Shown here one piece after another: positions 36,405 to 46,055 of a stretch of DNA of 64,000 bases. Within the stretch, counting starts at the first letter, position 1; the number at the start of each line of letters is the position of its first letter. The notes below the pieces were generated by a model that saw only the letters and a list, made by a program, of their open reading frames with translations, was not told the DNA's origin and searched no databases. Location: the NCBI GenBank assembly GCA_046710535.1, contig JBKEHH010000003.1, forward strand, positions 124,001 to 188,000, read 5' to 3'. Made by a program: the position numbers and the translations under genes. The DNA comes from CAWVSB01 sp046710535. GTDB taxonomy: Bacteria; Pseudomonadota; Gammaproteobacteria; Pseudomonadales; CAWVSB01.

Positions 36405-38654
36405 TTAAACTACCTCTACCCGATCAACTTTTTGGAAACCTCTGGGAAGTTTATTGCCGCGTCTACCACGCTCGCCCATATAGTGATCTAGATCAGAACG
36501 CTTTAAGTTGATATGACGCTGACCCGCATGAATCACCAAAGTCTGGCCCTCACCCACAATCGCTACCGATTTAACATACTCTTCTCGGGTTTGGACTCTA
36601 GCGGTGGGAATACTAATGATTTTGTTACCCTTACCTTTAGCTAGCGCTGGCAAGTCTACTAACGAGAACGCCAGCATTCTACCTTCGTTAGAAATCGCGA
36701 CAACTCTATCACTAGTGACGTCGTTAATAGCAACTGGCGGTAAAACCTTGCCGCCCTTAGGCAGCGATAGCAATGCTTTGCCGTTCTTGTTCTTGGCTAG
36801 CATACTGCCAAACTTAGTAATAAAGCCGTAGCCAGCATCACTGGCGACAAGATATAAATTATCCTCACTACCGGTTAACAAGCCTTCAAAAGTCGCTCCG
36901 GATTGCGGATTAATGCGCCCCGTTAAAGGCTCACCTTGACCACGTGCCGATGGCAAGCCGTGGGCGCTAAAACTATAAGACCGCCCAAGAGAGTCAAACA
37001 CTACGACTTGCTGGTTAGTTTTAGCCAAGGCAGCAAACTTAAAGCTATCACCAGACTTATAGTTTAACGAGGATGGATCAATTTCATGGCCTTTAGCCGA
37101 ACGAATCCAACCCATGGCCGACATCACAACGGTTACTGGCTCAGTCGTCATTAAATCTTCTTCGCTAAACGCTTTTGACTCTGCGCGCGCGACCATTGGC
37201 GAGCGCCGCTCATCACCAAACTCTGCCGCCACCGCTATTAACTCTTTCTTAATCAGTGTTTTCATTCTTATATCAGAGCCAAGAGTTTTCTCAAGACCGT
37301 CGCGCTCAGCTGCCAACTCGTCTTGCTCGCCTCTAATTTGCATTTCTTCAAGCTTAGCCAAGTTACGCAATTTCAAATCTAAAATTGCATCGGCCTGAAT
37401 ATCACTAATGCTGTAGCGCGCCATCAATGCAAGCTTTGGCTTATCTTCGGTACGAATGATTTCAATCACTTCGTCGATATTTAAGTAAGCAACTAATAGG
37501 CCTTCTAAAACATGTAAGCGCTTTAAAATTTTCTCTAAGCGATAAGTCAGTCTGCGCCGCACAGTTTCACGACGATAAGTCAGCCATTCTTTTAAAATAA
37601 CCGCTAAGTTTTTAACTGCAGGTTTACCGTCAATGCCAATGACATTCATATTAACGCGGTAATTCTTTTCTAAATCAGTGCTGGCAAATAAATGTGCCAT
37701 CAAGGCTTCAATATCAATCCGATTTGAGCGTGGCACAATTACCAAGCGAGTCGGATTTTCATGGTCAGACTCATCACGTAAGTCAGCCACCATAGGTAAT
37801 TTTTTAGCCTGCATTTGCGCAGCAATTTGCTCTAAAACTTTGGCACCAGAGGTTTGATGCGGCAATGCGGTTACTACTATTTCCCCCTGCTCAAGATGAT
37901 AGACCGCACGCATTTTAAGGCTGCCTTTGCCTGACTCATACATGGCGCGAATATCTTCAACCGGAGTAATCAATTCAGCGTCTGTTGGGAAATCTGGGCC
38001 TTTTACAAACTCACATAGGTCACTGACGGTAGACTTGGGCTTGTCTAGCAAATACACACAAGCACCGACTATTTCCCGCAAGTTATGCGGTGGTATGTCA
38101 GTAGCCATACCGACAGCAATACCGGTAGTACCATTGAGCAATAAGTTAGGCACTTGGGCCGGTAAAATTTTCGGCTCTTGCATGGTGCCGTCAAAATTGT
38201 CCACCCAGTCGGAGGTGCCCTGACCTAACTCCTCAAGTAACAAATTAGCGTAAGCGGTTAGCTTGGATTCAGTGTAGCGCATTGCCGCAAATGACTTGGG
38301 ATCATCTGGCGAGCCCCAGTTACCTTGGCCATCAATTAACGGATAGCGATAGCTGAATGGCTGCGACATAAGCACCATGGCTTCATACACTGCACTGTCA
38401 CCATGAGGGTGAAATTTACCAATAACATCGCCCACAGTCCGAGCAGATTTTTTATATTTAGCAGTAGATTTTAAACCTAGCTCACTCATGGCATAAACGA
38501 TGCGGCGCTGTACTGGCTTTAAGCCGTCACCTACATGGGGCAGCGCACGATCAAGAATTACATACATGGAATAATCCAAGTAAGCCTTCTCGGTATACTG
38601 TTTTAGGGGTATCCGTTCAAAATTCTCTTCTAAAGTTATCAACTCGTCTGACAT
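36405..38654 (-). CDS. parC: DNA topoisomerase IV subunit A
   Basis: ParC is the DNA-cutting subunit of topoisomerase IV, which unlinks daughter chromosomes. The 749 residues contain the winged-helix/tower core with the catalytic Tyr in AAMRYTESKL, and a C-terminal beta-propeller-like region. The quinolone-resistance region reads HPHGDSAVYEAM and keeps Ser and Glu at the positions that mutate in resistant E. coli (80 and 84). The partner gene parE is 21 kb away at 60060, although in pseudomonads only a few genes separate them. Confidence 0.97.
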   Translation of the reverse strand: MSDELITLEENFERIPLKQYTEKAYLDYSMYVILDRALPHVGDGLKPVQRRIVYAMSELGLKSTAKYKKSARTVGDVIGKFHPHGDSAVYEAMVLMSQPFSYRYPLIDGQGNWGSPDDPKSFAAMRYTESKLTAYANLLLEELGQGTSDWVDNFDGTMQEPKILPAQVPNLLLNGTTGIAVGMATDIPPHNLREIVGACVYLLDKPKSTVSDLCEFVKGPDFPTDAELITPVEDIRAMYESGKGSLKMRAVYHLEQGEIVVTALPHQTSGAKVLEQIAAQMQAKKLPMVADLRDESDHENPTRLVIVPRSNRIDIEALMAHLFASTDLEKNYRVNMNVIGIDGKPAVKNLAVILKEWLTYRRETVRRRLTYRLEKILKRLHVLEGLLVAYLNIDEVIEIIRTEDKPKLALMARYSISDIQADAILDLKLRNLAKLEEMQIRGEQDELAAERDGLEKTLGSDIRMKTLIKKELIAVAAEFGDERRSPMVARAESKAFSEEDLMTTEPVTVVMSAMGWIRSAKGHEIDPSSLNYKSGDSFKFAALAKTNQQVVVFDSLGRSYSFSAHGLPSARGQGEPLTGRINPQSGATFEGLLTGSEDNLYLVASDAGYGFITKFGSMLAKNKNGKALLSLPKGGKVLPPVAINDVTSDRVVAISNEGRMLAFSLVDLPALAKGKGNKIISIPTARVQTREEYVKSVAIVGEGQTLVIHAGQRHINLKRSDLDHYMGERGRRGNKLPRGFQKVDRVEVV

Positions 38655-38831
38655 TTATTATTCCACTGAATATTTGTTCTACTGACTATTTGTTATCACC
38701 CGGCTTATGCAAGGGTAAACACGCATTCTAGTGCCCAGATTCAACAAATACACTCGTTAATGTAATCTTAGGCAACATAAAGCATAATTTCTTTCGGATA
38801 TTGAATAAATGGCAACTAAAGCGCGTGAATT

Positions 38832-39324
38832 ATGGAAGAGTATCAGTCACTAATCACCGTTATCTCGTTAACTATGGGAGTACCGTGGGCCAGTGCTATT
38901 AATTTATACGCCGCGCTTTTGTTCGTATTCCGGCGGGGGCATTGCTTGCCGCGTCAATGGTTGGCGATGTCACCCCCGCCATTGAAATTAGTGCCGGTAT
39001 TTTAGGCGGCACTATGGCAGCCACCGACCATGCCGCCAAAGCAGGCGCACGCCTGGCGGAAAATGCGTCACCAGAGCCATTCACTAACTAGGGCTTATCA
39101 ATCGCCGAAGATGTAACCGTATATGGGGGGCTGTGGGCAGCGTTGAACTACCCCATATTGTTTATTATTATGATGTTAGCGTTCTTTGGCTTAGCCATTT
39201 GGCTACTGCCAAAAATTTGGCGCACGGTTAGAGCAATAGTTAGAAAACTTGGTCGGTGGGCAGGCTAGGTAAGCAGGCCGATGCAGCGGACCTGGAACAG
39301 CAAGACGGCAATGATGAGCTATAG
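38832..39324 (+). pseudogene. DUF4126 membrane protein, decayed
   Basis: Pieces of one DUF4126 protein can be read across frames. The N-terminus (MEEYQSLITVISLTMGVPW) starts at the ATG at 38832. A large deletion follows with a frame change near 38915. A long block reads PAGALLAASMVGDVTPAIE, GGTMAATDHAAKAGARLAEN and SPEPFTN. An in-frame TAG at 39089-39091 stands where the family has Trp. After it, LSIAEDVTVYGGLWAALNYP and a C-terminal helix continue. A second shift near 39264 restores an acidic tail ending at 39324. About 60-70 residues of the first half are missing. The gene cannot make a normal protein. Confidence 0.85.
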
Positions 39325-39352
39325 AAAAAACTACAACCGCCTAAATAAATGG

Positions 39353-40378
39353 CTAATCACTACCTAGCAATACTGCAATATGCTTGGTCCGCTCACTGCT
39401 TTCCAAGCCTATTTTTAGCGTAATAGTGAGGGGCACCGATAGGAACATACCAACTGGCCCGAGTAGCCACCCCCAAAAGACCAAAGATACAAACACAATA
39501 AAGCTTGATAGTCCTAAACTGCGCCCCAACAAGCGCGGCTCAATTATGTTGCCGACAATGCTATTAATTATTAAATAGACGACTGTTACCCAGCCAGCCG
39601 TTAAAAACCCAAACTGAATAAGAGCCATTAAAATAGCCGGAACTGCGGCAATAAATGAACCAATATTTGGAATAAAATTAAGTAAAAAGGCCAGCACGCC
39701 CCACAGTATTGGATAGTCGACACCAAATAACGACAACATTATCATTATCGTTAAGCCGGTGAAAAAACTGACAATAACCTTAATCACAAAATAGCGATTT
39801 AAGGTGCTGCTGAAATCATTAAGGTCACTTAGGGTTTTGTCTGAATCGGCTGAAATACGACGAACTTTCCCGGCTAAGCTTTTTAATTCTAGCAACAAAA
39901 ATGCGACCACTAGCAGAATAAAAAACGCATTTGCCAAGGTGCCAACAAAGCTATTTAGCGCCGTACCAAAAAAGCCCATTACTGCGCCCAGGTCAAACAA
40001 TTTTTTATACACACCGGGTTCAATATGTATCCCCAGCTTAGCCACTATGCCAATTAGCTCTGTATTAACCTGCCCAAGGCGCTGCTGGTAAAATGGTAAT
40101 TTTTGCGAAAAACCATCCAGTGAGCCGCCGATTAACCCAGACAGACCAAAGCCAACAATAATCAATACGGCGAGGACAATGAGGAGGGCAATAATGGCAG
40201 GAACTTTGTAGCGTAACAGCCAAAAATAACTGGGCGCACTTATCGCTACTATAAAAAGAGATAGCAGCATTGGCGTAACTATCGGCTCGGCAATCTTCAC
40301 TCCCGCCAGAATGATTACCGCCGCAGCTAATAATACCAAGGTAGGAGTAGAACTGGCTTGCGTATTGTGATCCATCAA
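39353..40378 (-). CDS. AI-2E family transporter (PerM-like)
   Basis: This 341-residue membrane protein has about eight helices and family signatures such as ILWGVLAFLLNFIPNIGSFIA and IEPRLLGRSLGLSSFIVFVSLVFWGWLLGP (positions about 275-305). Family members act as exporters of small molecules or as Na+/H+ antiporters; few export AI-2. The substrate is unknown. The gene has no close operon partner: the SDR gene upstream ends 33 bp away and could be cotranscribed. Confidence 0.9.
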   Translation of the reverse strand: MMDHNTQASSTPTLVLLAAAVIILAGVKIAEPIVTPMLLSLFIVAISAPSYFWLLRYKVPAIIALLIVLAVLIIVGFGLSGLIGGSLDGFSQKLPFYQQRLGQVNTELIGIVAKLGIHIEPGVYKKLFDLGAVMGFFGTALNSFVGTLANAFFILLVVAFLLLELKSLAGKVRRISADSDKTLSDLNDFSSTLNRYFVIKVIVSFFTGLTIMIMLSLFGVDYPILWGVLAFLLNFIPNIGSFIAAVPAILMALIQFGFLTAGWVTVVYLIINSIVGNIIEPRLLGRSLGLSSFIVFVSLVFWGWLLGPVGMFLSVPLTITLKIGLESSERTKHIAVLLGSD

Positions 40379-40411
40379 TTAGTACCAGTTACTGTATTAG
40401 TCGACGCGACG

Positions 40412-41359
40412 TTAAGCCCAAGCAAAGCTTTCACCTACCAATTTTTCAGTTAGCGTCCAAAGCTGATCTGCTATTGCCATATCTACCGCAAATGGCATAT
40501 ACCCGCCATCCGAGTCTTTTTTTGCTGGCTCTGCAATATGATTGTCTTCCAAATATAAACCACCCTTATCGGCTAACTCGGGTGCAGTGGCAGCCCATAC
40601 CTCAGTCGCGGCTCCTTGCTCTATGCTTTTGTATTGCGAGCCAGAACTAGTGACCATATCACCCAGCTGTAGCATATCTCCTTTAGTTAAATGCCGACCT
40701 AAGTCGGTGGCGATCATGCCTGGGTGAACGGCGTTAGCGGTGATGCCTAATGCCAATAACCGCTTATTAAGGCCTAAGGCAAATAATACGTTAGCCGTTT
40801 TGGAACGCCCATAAGACAGCCACTTTTGGTATTGTTGATTGTCAAAATTGTAGTCTTCAAGATCTATTGCGCCAAATTTGTGGGCAGCAGAACTTAATAC
40901 TACTACCCGCGCCGAGGTCGCTGCCTGTAATACAGGCACCAGCATACAAGTAAACACAAAATGACCTATATGATTAACTCCAAACTGGTATTCAAAACCA
41001 TCAAGGGTCTGCTTCTGGTCACATGCCATTACTCCAGCGTTGGCAATTACCACATCTAATATAGGGTGGTCTGCCAGCACCACTTTTGCTGCCGCACGCA
41101 CACTGGTTAAATCATCCAGTTCCAATTTGACATAAGATATATCGGCACCAGGATGCACCGCCAATATTTCACTGCGCACTCGCGCTGACTTGGCCTCATC
41201 TCTAGCCGCAATGACAATTGCCGCGCCGCGACTTGCAAGCACGCTAGCCGCTTGCGCTCCTAGGCCGCCAGAGGCGCCCGTTATCAATATCTTTTTGGCG
41301 GTTAGGTCTAAATCAGCCACGACATCAAAGGCGGTATTACTGCCATTAAATGTTCTCAT
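40412..41359 (-). CDS. short-chain dehydrogenase/reductase, retinol dehydrogenase-like
   Basis: This 315-residue NAD(P)-dependent oxidoreductase has the Rossmann motif TGASGGLGAQAAS, a following NAGVM block, a Ser in VLSSAAHKFG, and the catalytic YGRSK. The length and the FNGSNTAFDVVADLDL leader place it among the larger SDRs similar to retinol dehydrogenases and WW-domain oxidoreductases. Its substrate cannot be told from sequence. The neighbouring acyl-CoA dehydrogenases 11 kb away are too distant to imply a pathway. Confidence 0.9.
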   Translation of the reverse strand: MRTFNGSNTAFDVVADLDLTAKKILITGASGGLGAQAASVLASRGAAIVIAARDEAKSARVRSEILAVHPGADISYVKLELDDLTSVRAAAKVVLADHPILDVVIANAGVMACDQKQTLDGFEYQFGVNHIGHFVFTCMLVPVLQAATSARVVVLSSAAHKFGAIDLEDYNFDNQQYQKWLSYGRSKTANVLFALGLNKRLLALGITANAVHPGMIATDLGRHLTKGDMLQLGDMVTSSGSQYKSIEQGAATEVWAATAPELADKGGLYLEDNHIAEPAKKDSDGGYMPFAVDMAIADQLWTLTEKLVGESFAWA

Positions 41360-41466
41360 TGCCTACTCCTGATCTCATTACTCCAACATTAACTCTACCA
41401 TGGTATAAATTTAATCCCATAGCAAATAACCGCTAACAAAAACTAATAGTAGTAACTAATCAGGCA

Positions 41467-41496
41467 GAAAAAAAACCGCTCTGTTAGCGGCTTTTT
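41467..41496. terminator. bidirectional intrinsic terminator
   Basis: ACCGCT-CTGTT-AGCGGC has A-runs before and T-runs after, so it works as a terminator on both strands. It lies 17 bp after the stop of the DUF5329-like gene (minus strand). Confidence 0.8.
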
Positions 41497-41512
41497 GGAT
41501 ATTATTGTAACG

Positions 41513-41923
41513 CTATTTAGCTGCGCGATAATTAGCCAACTCGGCCTTCAACCATTCATTCATTGGTGTTTTCAACTTCTCGCCACTTTTTCGACACTCT
41601 ACAATATTGAGCTTTCCTGTGGTGTCATTATTGGTGGCAACCATAGCGATAAAATCTTCCGCCGAGTTGATTTTATCCGCCTGCAGCTCATGCAAGCGCT
41701 TAAAATCGACAATGGTTTTCATACCACTTTGCATACTGTTAGCTGTTAATAGCTGACAACGCCGAGCGCCGCCAATATAGAAGTACAAACGATCAATTTC
41801 GGCTTGCATAACACTGCTAGAACTTGCAGTCGCCATAGCAGCAGTTGAATCTTCTTGCGCGACTGTATTCATGGCGCATAAAAAAAACGCCAACATCATG
41901 CTGATAATTTTGATCGTACCCAT
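41513..41923 (-). CDS. secreted DUF5329-like protein
   Basis: This 136-residue protein has a clear signal peptide (hydrophobic core about 5-20, cleavage probably after VAQ or nearby). The mature part has EIDRLYFYIGGARRCQLL, a SAEDFIAMVA segment and the end WLKAELANYRAAK, a layout matching the DUF5329 family of periplasmic proteins. Two Cys residues are conserved-looking and may form a disulfide. Function unknown. It is a single-gene unit with its own terminator. Confidence 0.7.
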   Translation of the reverse strand: MGTIKIISMMLAFFLCAMNTVAQEDSTAAMATASSSSVMQAEIDRLYFYIGGARRCQLLTANSMQSGMKTIVDFKRLHELQADKINSAEDFIAMVATNNDTTGKLNIVECRKSGEKLKTPMNEWLKAELANYRAAK

Positions 41924-42127
41924 TACCTTACCTCGAATTATTTATACTTATTTTTTTAAAGGTATGCCTGAGTATAGACCGGACTTGGGAATATACAAAT
42001 TTGTGAGATAATGGACAGAACTGGCCGACTAACGGTATTATTTGGAGGATCGACAAGCGTCATTTTAATTGCTTATCGCTGCAGATAGCTGCATATTGCG
42101 GCCCATTGGACATCACAGTAAACAGTT

Positions 42128-42850
42128 ATGACACCTGACAATATTTACGCCAATCCCAGAGCTACTATCGCCAGCTTTAAGTTTGACGACAAAGTAGCCG
42201 CTGTTTTTGCCGACATGATAGCTAGGTCGGTACCTGGCTATGGCCTAACCCTAGATATGATAGGCGTTATTGCCAGCCACTACGGCAAGCCCAACTCCCA
42301 CTGTTATGACTTAGGCTGTTCTCTCGGCGCATCTACCTTAGCCATGCGCCACAATGTGGCTGACAACTGTAAAATTATTGCTATTGATAATTCGACAGCG
42401 ATGGTCGAAAAATGCCGCCAATTGGTTGCCCAAGACAACGCCAATGCTGCGATTGATGTTCGCTGCGACGATATTTGTAATGTAGCTATTGATAATGCCA
42501 GCCTTGTGGCGATGAACTTTACCCTACAATTTATTGAAGCAGGCAAGCGGGCTGACCTGCTAGAAAAAATCTATCATGGCTTAAATACTGGCGGCGCGTT
42601 TATCTTGTCAGAGAAAATAATTGCCACTGGCAGCGGCGAGCAAGAAACGCTAACTAATCTGCATCACGACTTTAAACGCGCTATGGGCTATAGCGACTTA
42701 GAAATCGCACAAAAGCGCAGCGCTATCGAAAACGTACTTGTACCTAGCACTATCGCTAGCCATAAAGAAAACTTACATGCTGCCGGTTTTAGCCAAGTTT
42801 ACTTGTGGTTTCAGTGCTTTAATTTTGTCTCACTGATCGCTATAAAATGA
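42128..42850 (+). CDS. cmoA: carboxy-S-adenosyl-L-methionine synthase
   Basis: CmoA makes carboxy-SAM from SAM and prephenate for tRNA wobble uridine modification. The 240 residues form a class I methyltransferase fold with the SAM motif YDLGCSLGASTLAM, an acidic strand end AIDNS, and the NFTLQFI block. Its stop overlaps the start of cmoB by four bases, the standard pairing. Confidence 0.96.
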   Translation: MTPDNIYANPRATIASFKFDDKVAAVFADMIARSVPGYGLTLDMIGVIASHYGKPNSHCYDLGCSLGASTLAMRHNVADNCKIIAIDNSTAMVEKCRQLVAQDNANAAIDVRCDDICNVAIDNASLVAMNFTLQFIEAGKRADLLEKIYHGLNTGGAFILSEKIIATGSGEQETLTNLHHDFKRAMGYSDLEIAQKRSAIENVLVPSTIASHKENLHAAGFSQVYLWFQCFNFVSLIAIK

Positions 42851-43824
42851 TTCTCTTCGACGATTTTTACGCTGACTTAAACCGCAGCCATTTGGCGCCA
42901 TTTGTCGACCAGTTTAAAACGGTGATCGATGCACGCTACACCTATCGACTGCATGGCGACCACCCTAAATGGCAAGCGGCCTTTGACGCTTTACCTGAGA
43001 TTACAGCGCTAAGCCCTAACTTAGACGCCGATACGGTTAGTGCGATACGAGAGCAAGATTTAGATCAGTCGGCACGTACTCAGTTAATCACTGCATTAAT
43101 GGGCCTACATCCTTGGCGCAAAGGGCCCTTTGCTATTGGTGATGTATTTATTGACACCGAGTGGCATTCAGATTGGAAGTGGAACCGAGTAGCAAAACAT
43201 TTGAGCCCGCTTAAAGGCAAAACAGTGTTAGATGTTGGCTGTGGCAGTGGCTATCACTGTTGGCGCATGGCTGGCAGTGGCGCTGACTTGGTTATTGGCG
43301 TAGACCCATCGCAGAAGTTTTTATACCAATTTCAAGCATTGAAAAAATACCTGGGCGCACATCCCGTTCATTTACTGCCACTGCGCGGCGAAGACTTACC
43401 AAAGAATTTAAGCGGCTTTGACACGGTTTTTTCTATGGGTGTGCTATATCACCGCAAATCACCGTTTGATCACCTAGAAGAATTGAAATCGGCGCTAAGA
43501 CCTGGCGGTGAACTAGTATTAGAAACCTTAGTTATTGACGGCGACGAAAATGATATTTTGGTGCCCGGCCAGCGTTACAGCCAAATGCGCAATGTATGGT
43601 TTATTCCTAGCGCCAAAGCACTTAGCCATTGGTTAGAGCGCTGTGGCTTTATCGACGTTGTGATTGCAGATGTAAATCAAACCTCTATAGAAGAACAACG
43701 TGCCACCGACTGGATGACCTTTCATTCTTTGGAAAACTTTTTAGACCCTAATGACAGCAATAAAACCGTAGAAGGTTATCCTGCGCCCAAGCGTGCAACT
43801 TTGATTGCTCGCAAATCCAACTAA
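42847..43824 (+). CDS. cmoB: tRNA U34 carboxymethyltransferase
   Basis: CmoB moves the carboxymethyl group from carboxy-SAM to 5-hydroxyuridine at position 34 of tRNAs, giving cmo5U. The 325 residues include a helical N-terminal domain with LMGLHPWRKGPF, then a Rossmann domain with DVGCGSGYHCWRM, GVDPSQKFLYQF and FSMGVLYHRKSP, and the conserved WFIPSAKAL. It is translationally coupled to cmoA. Confidence 0.97.
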   Translation: MILFDDFYADLNRSHLAPFVDQFKTVIDARYTYRLHGDHPKWQAAFDALPEITALSPNLDADTVSAIREQDLDQSARTQLITALMGLHPWRKGPFAIGDVFIDTEWHSDWKWNRVAKHLSPLKGKTVLDVGCGSGYHCWRMAGSGADLVIGVDPSQKFLYQFQALKKYLGAHPVHLLPLRGEDLPKNLSGFDTVFSMGVLYHRKSPFDHLEELKSALRPGGELVLETLVIDGDENDILVPGQRYSQMRNVWFIPSAKALSHWLERCGFIDVVIADVNQTSIEEQRATDWMTFHSLENFLDPNDSNKTVEGYPAPKRATLIARKSN

Positions 43825-43828
43825 GCCA

Positions 43829-45004
43829 TTAGTTCGCTTTTATAGCTGCAGCCTCAAGCGTTACATCAAGGTTTTCTGTTGTGAAGTCAGTAGCTAAATA
43901 TTGCTTAGCTCTATCGCGCTCAGTTTGCGTTTGCGCAAAAACCATTTCAAAAAAACTAGCAACGGCCATTTGCGTTAATTGGTGCTGACGCAGCGGGTTA
44001 ATAGATTCAGGTAGCTGTTCTGGGCATAGCGGCATTTCAACAACTTTAAGCACACCTTCATCAGCTAAGCCGATTTCATCATGCCAGGAACCTAGCTCCT
44101 CGACAGACTCATCTTGCAAGTTTCTCATCACCGCCCAACAGGCAACAATATCGGGATTGTTGAGCCAGCGAAGATGGGGCGCAAAGTTTGAAAAGCCAAT
44201 GTGCGAGCCGCCTTTTATACTAATTAAAGTAGCGCCGCCTACCCGCTCCAATACTGGCTGCGCGTTGGTCATATAGTTAACGAGAGCATCTTGGTCGGCG
44301 GCGATCATTAAAAAAGGCAGCTCTTTGTGCTGATAAAATTTTTCACTAAACATCGCACTAGGCCCCGCTAGTGATATTGCTGCTTTGATCCGATCGTCTC
44401 CTTTACTGGGATGAAACGCCGCCATTGTGGTGGTCATACCACCCAATGAAATACCCATAGCGCCAATACTTGTGGTATCTATGCGCTGATATAAAAATGA
44501 GTCTTGATCTGCATCCATTGCCAACAATGAATCAATAAAAAAGCTAACGTCGCCCGGTTGATTCGCGACATCACCCACTAACGGCCCACCAGGTGCATCC
44601 ATATTGGTTAGCGGATAACTCATAGACAGCACTATATAGCCTCGGCTAGCTAGATTTTCGGCTAAATATTCACCGCTACTATAATCAGAACCAAAACCGT
44701 GGGAAAAAACTACTAATGGATGTAGACCAGGCGCAATCGCGTCGTCTTCCACTGCGGGATACCATAAACCGCCTTCAAATTTGCGACTGCTAGCGCCGCT
44801 ATATTCTTTATTGCTGCTAGTAGGCCTAGACCTGTCTTTTAACTCCATTGCAACAAAACCCACATCATAAATACTATGGGCAAGCCACTTGGCTGAGGCT
44901 AGATCTGAGCTTGGCTGTTCAGGAATCTTGCTATAGGAGGCAAATATCCAAATAGCTGCAACAACAACTGCTAATACGCCAACAATTCGAATAATCATGG
45001 TCAA
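43829..45004 (-). CDS. alpha/beta hydrolase, dienelactone hydrolase/PAF acetylhydrolase-like
   Basis: This 391-residue protein has an N-terminal hydrophobic segment (about 4-22) that may be a signal anchor, so it probably acts in the periplasm. The oxyanion region is VVFSHGFGSD, the nucleophile elbow is GISLGG, and a plausible His is in GGSHIGFSN. It resembles dienelactone and platelet-activating factor hydrolases; the substrate is unknown. It begins one base after the LysR gene at 45006, so regulator and enzyme form one unit. Confidence 0.85.
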   Translation of the reverse strand: MTMIIRIVGVLAVVVAAIWIFASYSKIPEQPSSDLASAKWLAHSIYDVGFVAMELKDRSRPTSSNKEYSGASSRKFEGGLWYPAVEDDAIAPGLHPLVVFSHGFGSDYSSGEYLAENLASRGYIVLSMSYPLTNMDAPGGPLVGDVANQPGDVSFFIDSLLAMDADQDSFLYQRIDTTSIGAMGISLGGMTTTMAAFHPSKGDDRIKAAISLAGPSAMFSEKFYQHKELPFLMIAADQDALVNYMTNAQPVLERVGGATLISIKGGSHIGFSNFAPHLRWLNNPDIVACWAVMRNLQDESVEELGSWHDEIGLADEGVLKVVEMPLCPEQLPESINPLRQHQLTQMAVASFFEMVFAQTQTERDRAKQYLATDFTTENLDVTLEAAAIKAN

Positions 45005-45005
45005 C

Positions 45006-45944
45006 CTACTTTAATTCGTCCGCGCATTCTTGTATTAAACGCCGCAACCATATGTGCTCAGGATTATGGTGCAGTAAAGGGCTCCAAATCATTTTTAGCT
45101 CAAATGGCGCAATCGAAAACGGTAATTTTTTGATCACCAGGCTACTGTCACCTTCCAATGTTTTGGCTAAGCGAGTGGGTACTGTCGCCACTAAATGCGG
45201 CTGACGCGCGAGTAAAATAGCGACTTGATAATGACGGGTAAATACGGCGATATTTCGGTGCAAGTCCAAGTCACTCAGGGCCTCATCTAAGCGGCCAAGA
45301 CGCATTGACTGCCCGGGATTAATGCCTACACCACGACCCATACCAGTTTTACTGACCCATATGTGTCGCTCAGACAAGTAATTGTCTAGGGTAAAGTCGT
45401 CTACTAAGGGGTTGTCTTTGTGTAATACGCAGGAGAAATTATCATGCCAAATGGTCGTTTGATGGAAAGAATTAGGCATTTGGTCAAAGCGATTTATCGC
45501 CATGTCCACCTTGCCTTGCTCTAAATCCTCAATGCCGACATCACTGGGGGTCAGCACATCTAAACAAATATTCGGAGCTCTATTGGCCATCTTATCTAAT
45601 AGCGACGGCAATAAGGTGGCTTCACCATAGTCACTGGCCATAATGCGAAACACGCGATCGCTATTAGCCGCATCAAACTCATTCTGCGGCTGAACCGTCT
45701 TTTCTAACAGCAATATAGCTTCGCGCAGCGCTGGCCTTAACGATAAAGCTCGCTCAGTTGGCTGCATACCACCGCCAGTTCGCACTAATAAAGGGTCTCC
45801 GAACAAATCACGCAGACGTTTTAGGCCGTTACTCATGGCAGGCTGGGTAATGCCCAATTTAGCTGCAGCCTTGCTAACACTGGTCTCGGTGAGCAAAACA
45901 TCGAGATAAACCAATAAGTTAAGGTCAACTCTGGATATATTCAT
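45006..45944 (-). CDS. LysR family regulator
   Basis: This 312-residue regulator has a winged helix-turn-helix (DLNLLVYLDVLLTETSVSKAA, TQPAMSNGLKRLRDLFGDPLLVR) of the NodD/SyrM-like branch and an effector domain. The start MNISRVDLN is preferred to one ten codons upstream because it fits the family. It is divergent from aceA, with about 110 bp between the starts, and cotranscribed with the hydrolase gene. Either neighbour could be its target. Confidence 0.88.
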   Translation of the reverse strand: MNISRVDLNLLVYLDVLLTETSVSKAAAKLGITQPAMSNGLKRLRDLFGDPLLVRTGGGMQPTERALSLRPALREAILLLEKTVQPQNEFDAANSDRVFRIMASDYGEATLLPSLLDKMANRAPNICLDVLTPSDVGIEDLEQGKVDMAINRFDQMPNSFHQTTIWHDNFSCVLHKDNPLVDDFTLDNYLSERHIWVSKTGMGRGVGINPGQSMRLGRLDEALSDLDLHRNIAVFTRHYQVAILLARQPHLVATVPTRLAKTLEGDSSLVIKKLPFSIAPFELKMIWSPLLHHNPEHIWLRRLIQECADELK

Positions 45945-46055
45945 TGCGGAAATACCTATGATCATAAATATCAATTTGCTAAATCATACACGAATAACTA
46001 GAATTCGCCACCTCAGCAATATTAGAGAATTTTCAGTAATCCTTTGGAGAAGAAC

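Noticed and set aside
38899..39084. 61-codon minus-strand open frame
   Set aside because: It is the antisense of the conserved block of the DUF4126 pseudogene and has no features of its own.
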